Assembly: GCF_027942865.1 (NCBI RefSeq)
Contig: NC_134510.1
Location: forward strand, 31,866,663-31,930,662
From: Odontesthes bonariensis
Taxonomy: Eukaryota; Chordata; Actinopteri; Atheriniformes; Atherinopsidae
DNA length: 64,000 bases
Direction: 5' to 3'
Shown here: piece by piece, positions 45,722-57,000 of the stretch
Layout of the letters: each line of letters begins with the position of its first letter
How positions within the stretch are numbered: position 1 is the first letter of the stretch
Notes under the pieces: model-generated
Seen by the model: only the letters and a program-made list of their open reading frames with translations
What the model was told of the DNA's origin: nothing
Databases searched by the model: none
Made by a program: the position numbers and the translations under genes

Positions 45722-48220
45722 GGGCAAAAAGGAAAAATTCAGACTTTTCGCTGTTGAATTTTAGCTGTATTAAATAATGGAAATGTAGGGAAGATTTCTT
45801 ATTTGCTGGCCTTTGGACATCATCTATCCTAAGTCTGTTTTGACTTAAACAAATGTTAGTATCTTCATCTGTTGTAATCATGGTTTCTTAAGAAAAAAAA
45901 AGTTTTTAAAAAATGTATAAAATAGAGTGATTTCTTTATCTCTTTGTCTGTGTTTTATGTTTCTACAGATTATTTCTGTGTTCTGTAATGTTTTCCTCGC
46001 TTGACTATGTTTTGTTTATTTTCATTTACTTTTAAGATGAAGTGCACTGAGCTCACAGTATTTATATGGCGAAAGTAAGAGCCCCTTTGGGATGTATTTT
46101 ACAACTCTAAATCTGTAAAATGATCTGAACTCACCCCTCTAAAATCCAGTTTTAGTGTTGTTGGGGGGGGGGGGGGGGGGGGGGGGGGGCAACAGTTGTT
46201 ACCTGGAGTTGGAGTTATAATAGTTGTAAAAGGGCAGAAAACTTGGCACACTTGCTTTTTAATTTTTTTTTTTCTTTAAATGTGTTAAGAGTCTTGGACA
46301 ATCTTGCCTTTGTCAGTGGTCCGAGGTTTGAAAGAATCTTCATGCTCGTCTAGCTAACAGCGGGTATACAAAATGAATGAATACAGTTCTATTTTAGGAC
46401 CTATTATCTGTTGAAGAACAGATAATAGGGAAATGCATTAAACTAATATCTGTGTAAATACAACATATTACAAGAATTTGCCCCAGTGAAATTCTCCCAG
46501 AGACTAAATCTGTAAGCAAAGAGATGAGGGCTCATGGATTTCTGATAACACTGTTTTCTCTGTTTCTCTGAGAGCCAACTCAGAGCCGGAGTCAGCAGAG
46601 CACTGGACCTGAGCTGATCAGTCCTAATTTACAACCTAGCTCATAAGTGAAAAAACAAAGCACAGACACATGACATTTAAAGTTGACTTGGAAAAAAACA
46701 AGTAAGAGTAAATCAAAGATGATGCAGTGCAAAAAGAAGTGATGCAAGCTTCACTGGGCATGCCTTATATCTTCACCTTCACAGGTGAAGCAGCTTGAGA
46801 CAATAGAGACCATTATAGACAAACACCAAATAAAAGATGCACTGCAAAGACTAGGGCAGCAGAGGAGTGTATTATCTAAGAAAAGAGTTAAAGTTCAGAA
46901 ACTTCTATTATGAGTAAAATATACCTAAGTAAAGTTCACAAATTACTTTTAAGCAAAACCTTTGCATTGTTTCTCCAGATTTCAGTCCAAAAAGCATAAA
47001 TTCCACAGAGATGCTTAAATTTCTATCTTAGATCATTTATATTTCATTGTAGAAACCGACATTGGAAATCTAAGCTTTCTGACCGATGACCAAAGTTATT
47101 GAATTTCAGGGGTCTTTGAAAAGAGAAAGAACAATCTGCTGTCTGCTAACAACAAAGTCAACCAGCGTTTGTGTTCCTGTCTTTATAAGTCACCGCATAT
47201 ATGATACGCAACTTATTCTCTTTACAGTGAAACAACACGGTATCACAGAGTGAAAGGCCTAGAAATAAAAGACTCAGACACTGCTATTTGAAAATCCTGT
47301 AAACAGTTGTTTTCTCTTTCGCTTTTCTGCCCAGAGGTTATATTTATTGTGCAAGCGTTCTGCATCCAATTCTCAACCCACAGTTTACACAAACAGCACA
47401 TAATCACAACCAAGTGTTGCTCCTAATTCTTTGTACTGAATACTTCTGCCCCAAGACCACAAAGCAATAAAAAAAAGTGTTGATTCACCTTTCCAGAGTC
47501 TGCAAAACAGTGTTTAAGATATAGAAAACACCACAGTTCAGAGATATTTGTTCCTCAGTTTGGGCTGTGTTAGATACCCTCACTGTGTACAGTCTCACAC
47601 TATTTACAGCTGTGTTAAATGTACTTCAGTTTATATCAATTTCATAAATACTTTCCTTTTTGCTGTCACTTTTCATCATAACATGTCACCTTGATGGTAA
47701 TGCCTCACCTGGTCACACCTAGATGATTACAGAGGGATGGTTATAATAAAGGTAGCTGCTGCTAATGGGGATTCTACCAGTTCCGACATTCAAGAGCCCT
47801 ATTTATCTTTTTTTTCAGGTAAAACTGTGAATGAGAACTGTGTAGCTGTATAAAAAGCTGTTGTTAGTTGAGCACATATAAATGTCAATGCAGATATCAT
47901 GGTTGCACCACAGAATTAATTAACTAAACTTTCCAGGTGTAAGTGTAGATAAGTGTGTCCTCATCACTAAGATCATTCTGGAGAATGATTTAAGCAAAGT
48001 GCATGAAGTAGATTCTGTACATGAGTAAACATTCATAGTGACTCGAAGACTCAAACATGAACCTTCTTGAGTTGCTAGAAAGGGGACAACACTGCTTTAT
48101 CCTTCAGAGAGAATATCCTCCTCCAACTTTTGGTTACACTGAAGTTTTTATTTAGTTCCAAAATGATAAACTCAACAACATGATGCCACATAGTGGATGT
48201 GCAGTTTTGGAAACTGTTTT
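45722..48220. other. Intergenic region with G27 tract and a perfect stem-loop
   Basis: mettl25b 3' flank. Includes an uninterrupted run of 27 G (46163-46189) and a 13-bp perfect hairpin with a GAAG loop (46400-46429). No gene recognised. Confidence 0.6.
46163..46189 (+). repeat. Poly-G tract (27 nt)
   Basis: Uninterrupted G27 on the plus strand. Length in the assembly may be unreliable because long G runs are hard to sequence. Confidence 0.9.
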
Positions 48221-48229
48221 TCAGTTATA

Positions 48230-49420
48230 TTAGAACTAAAATTCCTTCAATCCGAGTTGTGTGTGTTGAGCCAGATTTATGAAGCAAAATTTCAGCCCCC
48301 TTGGTGACTAAGAAAGCACATTATCGCTACCAGATGTTACTTACACATGCCACAAAGCTATGGGTCCTTGGGACAGAGTTTCCCAGAGTAAAATTCCTGC
48401 TGAGAGACCAGTTTAGCTCTCATATGCGACCTTAACATTGGTTTTAAATCAGTGCCCTTTTTGTAAAAACAACATTTGTGGATTTGTAATCCACCTCTTA
48501 AGAAAACACTAACAAAAACTAATACTTGAGCTCCTTAAATTTTGTGAAACAGTCCAGGGCCGAGCCGACATCACTGAGAACCATGAAGCTTTTGCCAAGG
48601 TTTGGGATATGTCACAACCCTCCAACTGAACAGAGTCTAAGGCTTCAACCTGAAGCAAACTAGTCAAATTGTAGAGACGGCCTGTTCATTGCACATTGTT
48701 GTGTTTTTTTCTCCCGCAGAATGAAATGAGCCAGTATAGGTGGTTTAGGCACCAGATAATTAGAAACTATGGACACATCCATTAGAGACTGAACAGGTCA
48801 ACTGGCTGGAGGGCACAGGGCTGAACCTATGACTCATCGGAAGATTTGTATCTAAAAATTTGGATGGATGGATGGATGGATGGATGGATGCTTGTTGGTG
48901 GTGTTTTAGCAGAGCAGGCTAAATGCTTCTACCAGTGCAGTCTGCTACAAAGATGGAATCAATCTACTTAACATTAATATCTATTAATGTAAAACCTAGA
49001 ATGGTACTTTGTGAATTTAGCAGGAATGAAGGTGACAGAAGGCTGAACACTGTCAGAAAGGGCACAAAATTTACAGATATAGATGATCATTTTTCTGCTC
49101 TACCAGGGTCAAGCCATCCCTGTTACTCATGCAACCCCTGCAACATGTCAAGCATTTGCTGTCCATCCTGCCACATATTGTAGGGCATAAAGTTGAGGTA
49201 GAGGCCGGCATGGTGACATGTCAGTTTTTCCCACTTGTAAAAGCAGACTGAAGCTCTTCTTGTGCTAAATCTTGACACATAAATATCCGTCAGGAAGGCC
49301 TCAAGCTCCCTGAAGAGCACTCTGTGAGCAGGTACAGTCTGGCTGTACAACAGTGATTAATGTTTTTTTGTCCTTCAGGAGCGAATCGTGTACTACAGAG
49401 TCCTGTGAACGGAGAGTTTT
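48230..49420 (+). pseudogene. Decayed partial duplicate of the Frizzled-CRD/EF-hand gene (promoter, exon 1 and exon 2 relics)
   Basis: 48541-48710 resembles the first exon of the downstream gene (shared strings such as caaggtttgggatat and attgtagagacggcctg) but has an in-frame TAA at 48638-48640 where the intact gene has CAA. 49101-49175 resembles the second exon including its acceptor (ccag then GGTCAAG), and 49285-49420 resembles its end (gcactctgtgagcaggtac, cagagtcctgtgaacgg); the middle is missing. 48230-48540 also matches the 5' flank at about 50330-50600. There is no open frame across it. Confidence 0.8.
48861..48891 (+). repeat. (GGAT)n microsatellite
   Basis: About seven GGAT units within the pseudogene region, between the exon 1 and exon 2 relics. 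Confidence 0.9.
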
Positions 49421-50680
49421 TTTAATAGTGAGCACTGGCTGAAAAACATAGCTGCTTCTCTGTCCTCTTTGGTTGTGTTCACCAAACAGTGATGCCAGTG
49501 GATCTGTCACTGCAGCCGGATGAGAAAAACAGATTTACAGAAGGTGTCACATTTGTCTGGCAGCAACATACTGTAGAAAAAGAAATAGTTAAAAGCAATC
49601 ATTTCTCCAGTATGTTCTTTGAAGGAGGCTATGGATAACACATTAGGGCACCCATGTATTCCATGAGAAGGATGTGTGGAACAAGAAAGTCTGACATATA
49701 ATTTGAAACAACCCTATGTCTTTCACATATCTTAAGATGGAGAGATGTTTATATTGAAGATTGAATACCCCCAATCCCAAAAATCTTGGGGTTTATTGGT
49801 TTGCTCAATCATAATGTTTTATTTTATTTTAGTTTTATTTTAAGATAATCAGTGCTGGTGTAGATTATGTACATTTAATAAATTGTTCCAATGTTCAGTT
49901 CAGTCTATGATTTTTTTTGCATGACAATTGTCTCATTTAAAAAATAAACTAAAAGACAGAACCCATCATACTTTAAGTGCTTTTTGTACACACCAAGCAG
50001 TGTATTCAACAAACAGGTACAGAGATGAGGTCTGTTTAAAACTGTGAATATTTCTTTCATTTCTCAGTTTTACACGTATCAGCTGCATCATGCTATTAAG
50101 ACTGTTTAAACTTAAATATTTTTAAAGTGTCACACTTCATCTCAGTGATTGACATCTGATTTTCAGGTCTCCTGACCAGTGAAAGTCGGGCTTTCAATGA
50201 AAAGTTGGCTAAAACTCTGGTATCACTCAGCAAGAATGTCAACCATCCGTAAAACAGTGTTTTGTTTTGTTTTTCTCAAATGTCAATAGTTATTGCGTTT
50301 CCATTTCTGGCAGTGTTGAAGTACTTTCCATCCATAAGTCAGGTTTATTATGCCAGCTTTAAGCACAAACACCCCCTACGTTGGTAACTCAGAAAGCCCA
50401 TAATAACAACCAGATGTTGTGCATGCTGCAAAACTGTTAATCACTTGGACTGAATTTCTCAGAGTAGGGCTACTGCTCTGAGACCAGTTCGGCTTACATT
50501 ACATGTTGAGCATCCTATTGTTCGTGACCTCACCGGTGGTCCTAAATCAGTGTGCTGTTTGTGGAAACATCATTCGCGGATTCGTACTCCTCCTCCAACT
50601 TGAGGCAGTGCACACTTAATGCCAAACCTCTTAAAGCTCAGTGAAACAGTCGAAAACTGTTTTTGAGGTCCTTGTGAAAT

Positions 50681-51070
50681 ATGAAGCATTGGTTTTTGGG
50701 TGTGTGTCTGCTGCTGTTTCCTCAGCAGACACAATCCTGGAGAGATGAGAAGACAACCTGCAAGCCAGTAACATCCAACTTTTGTCAAGGTTTGGGATAT
50801 ACCACCACCCTCCATCAGAGTGGAGTCCAAGGCTTCACCCTGCAGCAAATTGGTCAGATTGTAGAGACGGCCTGCTCGCCGCACATCGCCACACTCATGT
50901 GCCGTGTCGTTGTGCCTGAATGCAACTCAGAGGATGACAGCCGAAAGAAACCATGCCGAGCTCTCTGTGAGACAGTCAAAAGAGACTGTGAGTCTCCACT
51001 GAGAGCAAAGCGTCTGTCTTGGCCGACAAAGCTCCGGTGTGACACTCTACCAGCATCTAACTGTATACAG
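50681..51070 (+). CDS. Exon 1 of Fz-CRD/EF-hand gene: signal peptide and CRD 1
   Basis: Ten CRD cysteines (from [14 protein letters not shown] through CETVKRDC to SNCIQ). The most divergent of the four CRDs; it lacks the LLGH motif. Donor CAG|GTTAGA, phase 0. Confidence 0.85.
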
Positions 51071-54000
51071 GTTAGAATGAAAAAATGATTTTGTATGAGA
51101 AAAGGTTTTTGTTGTTATCATTCTTCACATAATGAAGGGGACCGGGGACTTATTTATCTCTCTGAATGACTTTGGATGGCAAATTTGGAAACATTTAGAT
51201 GCATAGTAAATGTAAAGCAGTTAAAAGCAGTGTAAAGACTGAAAACAGAGGAAAAGAGCCAGTGTGGTATATCTGCGATGAAGTCAACCTGCAGCATTAT
51301 AGCTCACAAATTAGCAGCTGTATATTCTGGTGCAATCTGCACAGAAAGTTTCCTGTAAGAATTACAGTGGTTGCAAGTCATCGTTGCATAAGACCTAGAA
51401 ACTTAAATCCAGAAGTTTTTTGGGTTTTTTGCCTTGCAGTTTTTGTTCACATAGTGACTAATTAGTTTGAGCTGGTTGGTGTATTTTATAAACTTTTACC
51501 ACAGCCACATGAACTGCTTCTCCTGTATCTACTGCATCACCCATAATTATCAAATATACATGCTTACACATATACTGTCTAACTAGACCTGAACTAAAAT
51601 TAACACAAACAACTGCTGTATGCACCAAAAGTTCAATTCTCATAAAATATAATCTTCCATGCTAAATATGTTCTGCGCAGATCTTTCTGTGCAACTTTAA
51701 GTTAACTATAAGAAAGTTGTGCTTCTAAAGTCTTGTGGTTTTCTTCACTGTTTTGTGATAATAACCACAGAAGGAAAACAATAAAAGAAATTAGGAGGTT
51801 GAAAAGCTAAAGCAAATGACAAATAAGATTATCAATAAGACAATTAAGCTTACTTCTTGTTCTTCTTTTACACCTGGACTGATTTAGCTAATCACCGCCA
51901 CTTGCCTTTAGATAGTCATTTGCTCCCTCAGTATAAATACTCCTTGTATTCCATAGTTCATTGCCAGATCATTGTCATTATTTTTTTCCCGTAGCTTTCC
52001 CTGATGGTCAGTCCTGTTTGGGTTTTGTTTCTTGATAGTTTTCAGTTTGGTTGCTTGCTATTTCTGCCTCTGCAGTTTTGTTATCTATGAAGTCACTGTT
52101 TTCTTCAGCTTCCTGTAAGTTCGTTTGGATCCTTTCCCTCCTTGGTTCAGCCATAAATGTTTGTCTGCACTGAAAAATAGCTAAATAAATAAGAATAAGG
52201 AGGAAATCAATAGATACAGCTTTTGTGCTAGTTGCACATTTTTTGCTGTGGGATTTGGCTGCTATATCACTGCCCCATGAAAGCATTCTTGGCTTACACA
52301 GTACATGTAGGCCTTATTTTCAAGTGTAATCCTGGGAGAACAAACTAGTTAATGAATGTAATTACATTTAAGTTCATTTTCAATGACATTTTGGCAATCA
52401 ATTATGAAAATAAAATACAGAAAGAAATTCACAGGATCAAGGGTCCAGCAATTTATTGATATTTAAAAAATATATTTTTGCATGAATCCCCACAGGATTG
52501 TGCCCTCTGCAGAAGTGAAGCATATCCATGACGTTTAAAACCTAGATCTTAACCTGATGCTACCATGGCAAGTCAAAAATCCAGGTTCATATTTATGTCC
52601 ACCAGTGAGCAAGGGCAATAAAAATGGCTGATAATTAAATATATCCCTGTCTTTGTATTTTCTTGTCTTTCAGGGTCAAGTAGTCCCCGTTACACAAAGA
52701 CCCCCCGCAACATGTCAGCCAATCACAGTGCCGCTCTGCCAAGACATGCCTTACTCAGAGACCACCCTGCCCAATATTCTAGGTCACAGATCTCAGGAAG
52801 ATGCTGGCCTGGAGATAAATCAGTATGGTCCGCTTGTGAAAGTGGGATGCTCCCCTCAACTGAAGCCTTTCTTGTGCTCAGTGTACATACCTAAATGTGT
52901 GTCAGGAAGATGTCAGCCTCCCTGCAGAACTCTCTGTGAGCAGGCACGGTCCGGCTGTGCAACATTAATGAACAATTTTGGGTTTCAGTGGCCTGAGGCC
53001 CTCAAGTGCGAAACATTTACCACAGAGTCCTGTGAACGGGTAAGTCTACCTTTAACTACTTTGACTTGAAGATGAGGAGATATTTACATATTTGGGATCA
53101 ATAAATGCAGAGTTCTTAAAGAAAAACTGAGCACCCAAATTTTAAAAGGTGTTTTCTTCTGCCACGTTTGGTGTCAGCTGAAACTGTGAGTAGCATTTGA
53201 GAATGTGAGTAAACCAGTATTGCAACAAACTACAGCAGCAACGTGAGATATGGATTTTCATCAGGTGTTGGGTCAGTCTTTGATAATGACATCAAAATTA
53301 GAGAGTACATATAGACTTATAAACAATGATTTTCTTTTTTTTTTGATCCGGCACTTTTCACATATCAAACTACATGCAGTTTCAAACAGTAACAGTTTCA
53401 GCAAGACAAAAAAGTGCATGTGAGAATGTGCATGAAAACTACAATGGCAACTTTGTTCTTACTGGACTGATTTATGTTTCCATTTATCCAGGCTTCACTC
53501 GTCAATTTTCCTGAAATGTCTCCATCAACATGCCAGACCATTACACTGCCGTTCTGCAAAGATCTGCCTTACACAGAAACTGTGGTCCCCACCATTCTTG
53601 GCCACAAAACACAGGAAGAGGCCCATCTGGCAATGAGTGGACTTGTGCCACTAGTACAGTTTGGATGCTCTCCTCATTTGAAACCTTTCCTGTGCTCTGT
53701 CTACCTTCCTAAATGTGAGTCAGGGAAAGTTCAAAGTCCCTGCAGAACGCTCTGTGAGCAGGTACGAACTGGCTGTGAGCCAGTGATGAACAGGTTCGCC
53801 GTTCAGTGGCCAGAAATCCTCAACTGTGAGACATTTAGCACAGAGTCCTGTGGACTGGTAAGTCAGCCCCATCTCTTAGACAAAAAGAATAGGAAATGTT
53901 TACAAGAACATTTGTGTCTTGTACTTTTCAACTGTTCGTAACCTAAATCTTTGTGTCTCCTCCTCAAGTAGGATTTTTATTTCATATTTATAACATTTAT

Positions 54001-57000
54001 CTTTATAGGAAAACCTAAGACAGGGTAATTTTTTTATAAAGCTGGTAATACAAAATTAGCTTTCAGTCAGACTTTGTATGTTTTTTTTAATCTCTTGCTC
54101 TGAAACCAGGGAGCAATTATAGAATTTAAAAAAATGGGCAGAGTTCAAATAAAACAGTGGGTGACATTCGGTGTTACCACGTGTCATTGCGTGCATGATG
54201 ATATGTATCCTACCAATGTCACAATTCTGATGGTCTAATCTCAGAACACAAAAAAATAAGATAGCAGCGATGCTGATTGCTGTGTTCTGCTGGAAAGACA
54301 CTTAGTGCTCAGAAGTACTTCACTCAACCACATAAAAAAAAACATAGGTCACTAGTTTATTGATTATGTTTTAGGCCTTCATTGGCCTAACAGAGAAGTG
54401 GTCCAGTTCTTACAGACAAAGTCTCTGGCATTTTCACCAGAAATAGTCTAGCTAAAAACTAAATAAATCAGCTCCCAGCAATAACTACAGAGGATTGTAC
54501 TTTTATGTCTGCAGTACGGCGTGAGCAACAACGGGGGAATCTGTGAGCCGATCACCATACCCATGTGTCAGGGTTTGTCCTACAACCAGACCATTGTTCC
54601 GAATCTTCTGGGCCACAAAAGTCAAAGAGAAGCAGTCTCAAAGATGTCCTTTTTCAACTCGATGGTGCAGACTTTATGCTCAGCAGACATCCGCCACTTC
54701 CTGTGTAGGGTGTACGCCCCAGAGTGCGTGGAGGGGCAGGTGCAGATGCCCTGCAGATCATTTTGTGAGAAATCCAGACGAGACTGTGAAGGTTTGATGA
54801 CCAGTTTTGGCGTCTCCTGGCCTGAACAGCTGCAGTGTAACTCTTTCCCAGAGGAAATGTGTGTGTCTGTAAGTACTGAACACAAAATCCATGTGCAATA
54901 CTGCATCTCTAGATTTATGTTTAAAAGCAACTTCCTTCTATTTTTCTGTCACAGGAACAAAGCAGGACAAAGGTGAGTAAATCAAATCTTTTCAGAAATT
55001 TGATCTTATTTGAACAATCTTTGCTCATGATTTCAAAAATATAATTAAAAAAATGAAATAGAAGACAAGATACACTAGCAGCAGAACAAAATAGAAAATG
55101 AAAAGGTTAAAAACATCTTTATAGATCGCGTCAAATTTGTTTTCTTTCATTTCTGTAGGAATCATAACCTGCAAGGGATATTTTGTTGTGCATTCAATAA
55201 ATACAATTTAAATAACCTAATGTAAATAATAGTATAAACCTCTGTGTTATGAGGATACTGCATATTATGTGAAACAGAACACAGTTTTATCATCCTTTGT
55301 CTGATTTTGTTCGTCATTACTTCCAGGTACTGAGAGCTGAAGATGTTCTTGCTAAACTGAATTCCGGCGGCTACACCGTTCGTGGCAAATGTCAGTTTAA
55401 TTACCAGTAATTTCACCTCATTATCTCATGAGCTTAATGAGAACATTTTAAACTCATATTTGATTTTATTGTTTGAAATTTAGCCTTAACTCTCAAGACT
55501 GCCCACCTGCTCTTGATTTTCAAGGATGTATCCTTTGTAACTGCAACTGTTTGATTTTTTTTTACTATTAACTCTGTTGATATACTCAATATAAATAGAG
55601 ACATATTTTGTTCCTGGTTAAGAGGAATTAATGAGGAAACTGTCTTTTGTGTTAAGCTTCAGCTGCTCCTCTCTTCATTTTTGCAATTTCTAAAGATGTC
55701 ATCCCACATTAGCAAGAGATTTTTGCAGTATCAGTCCCTCCCAATTTTAGTTTATCTTTTTATGTCTATTCCTTTTTTTCACTATGGAAGCACAGTTCTT
55801 CGATATAAGACATATGAAATATAAATGTAAGAAAAAAGGTCTTTGACCATCTTTGGTGAGACCAAATAAATTATCTTGTTAGCCAATAATGAAAGACATA
55901 AGGTAAAAATTATGTAATTACCAATAGTTGCGTTTCTTTCTCTCTTGGTAACTACATTGATGGAGTCATCTTAGTCAAATCTGATTTGTCTGAAACATAA
56001 ATATCAGAATGCTGTGCTGTTACATTATCCTGAAGATTCTTGTGTTTCTATGTTCAGTAACCTGAAAATAGTACAAAGACAATATAATCAATGGCGAAAA
56101 TAAGAAATAGGAAATAACGCTTTTTAAAAGTGTTATGCATTGTCATATTATTAACATATAAGGTGATATCATTTAGAGAAAATGCTTCCATACACAGCAG
56201 CTCTGCTCTCATATTCAAAACATCAAAAGTTTGGAGAGGCCAACATACAAGAAGGTGTTGAGCTTTATGAAAAGTTTTACGCTCTTTAATCAGCACTTTT
56301 AGGCGGACAAGACGGGAGACTTGGATGTGGTGGAGTGGTTCAAACTGGAACACTATGTGGCTGTTGTCAGGAGAGAGTATGTGGAGAGCTACGAGAGCAG
56401 TAATCCAACCTCTGACACACAGACCCAGATGAAGAAGGCTCTCGCCGCCCATGGTATGAAATTGTATATTTAATAAGTAAAGTTTCAAACATCTTTCTCA
56501 CCATTTTGTTGCCAAGCCTGGAAGAGAAAAAAAGACAAATTACTGATACAAGAGATGCAAACACAAGTGAAACTTAAGTTAATACATCATAGATTGGATG
56601 CAGGATGCTGTGACAAAACTAAAATGTTTGCATGTGATCCTGTTTGCAAATATGGTCCAACATGAAATGCACACCCACTGTCACATGTTGGATGCACAAC
56701 ATCCGATTTTACTAAACAACTAACAGGTTCGTTGCTATGATCTGAAAACTTTTAAAAATGCACAAGGTTTGGTTTGTAGACTGATTTTCAGACATTGTCT
56801 TCTTAATGCAGATTTTGATTTAGATGAGGAAACTTTCAAATTTCTGTGGTTGGAGTACCGCTCCCAAGGTGGGATCGAGTACAACGACTATGTGGCAGCC
56901 CTGACAAGACTTCACATCCTCAAAGGTAACTGACACAAAAAGGAGATGTTTTTCATAATACACATAGTTTTTCTTTTCTCTACATTTTCATCTCATCACT

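Noticed and set aside
47340-47500. A third, older copy of the Fz-CRD gene 5' flank
   Set aside because: Only about 24 bases resemble the 50.4-kb flank, with several mismatches; too weak.
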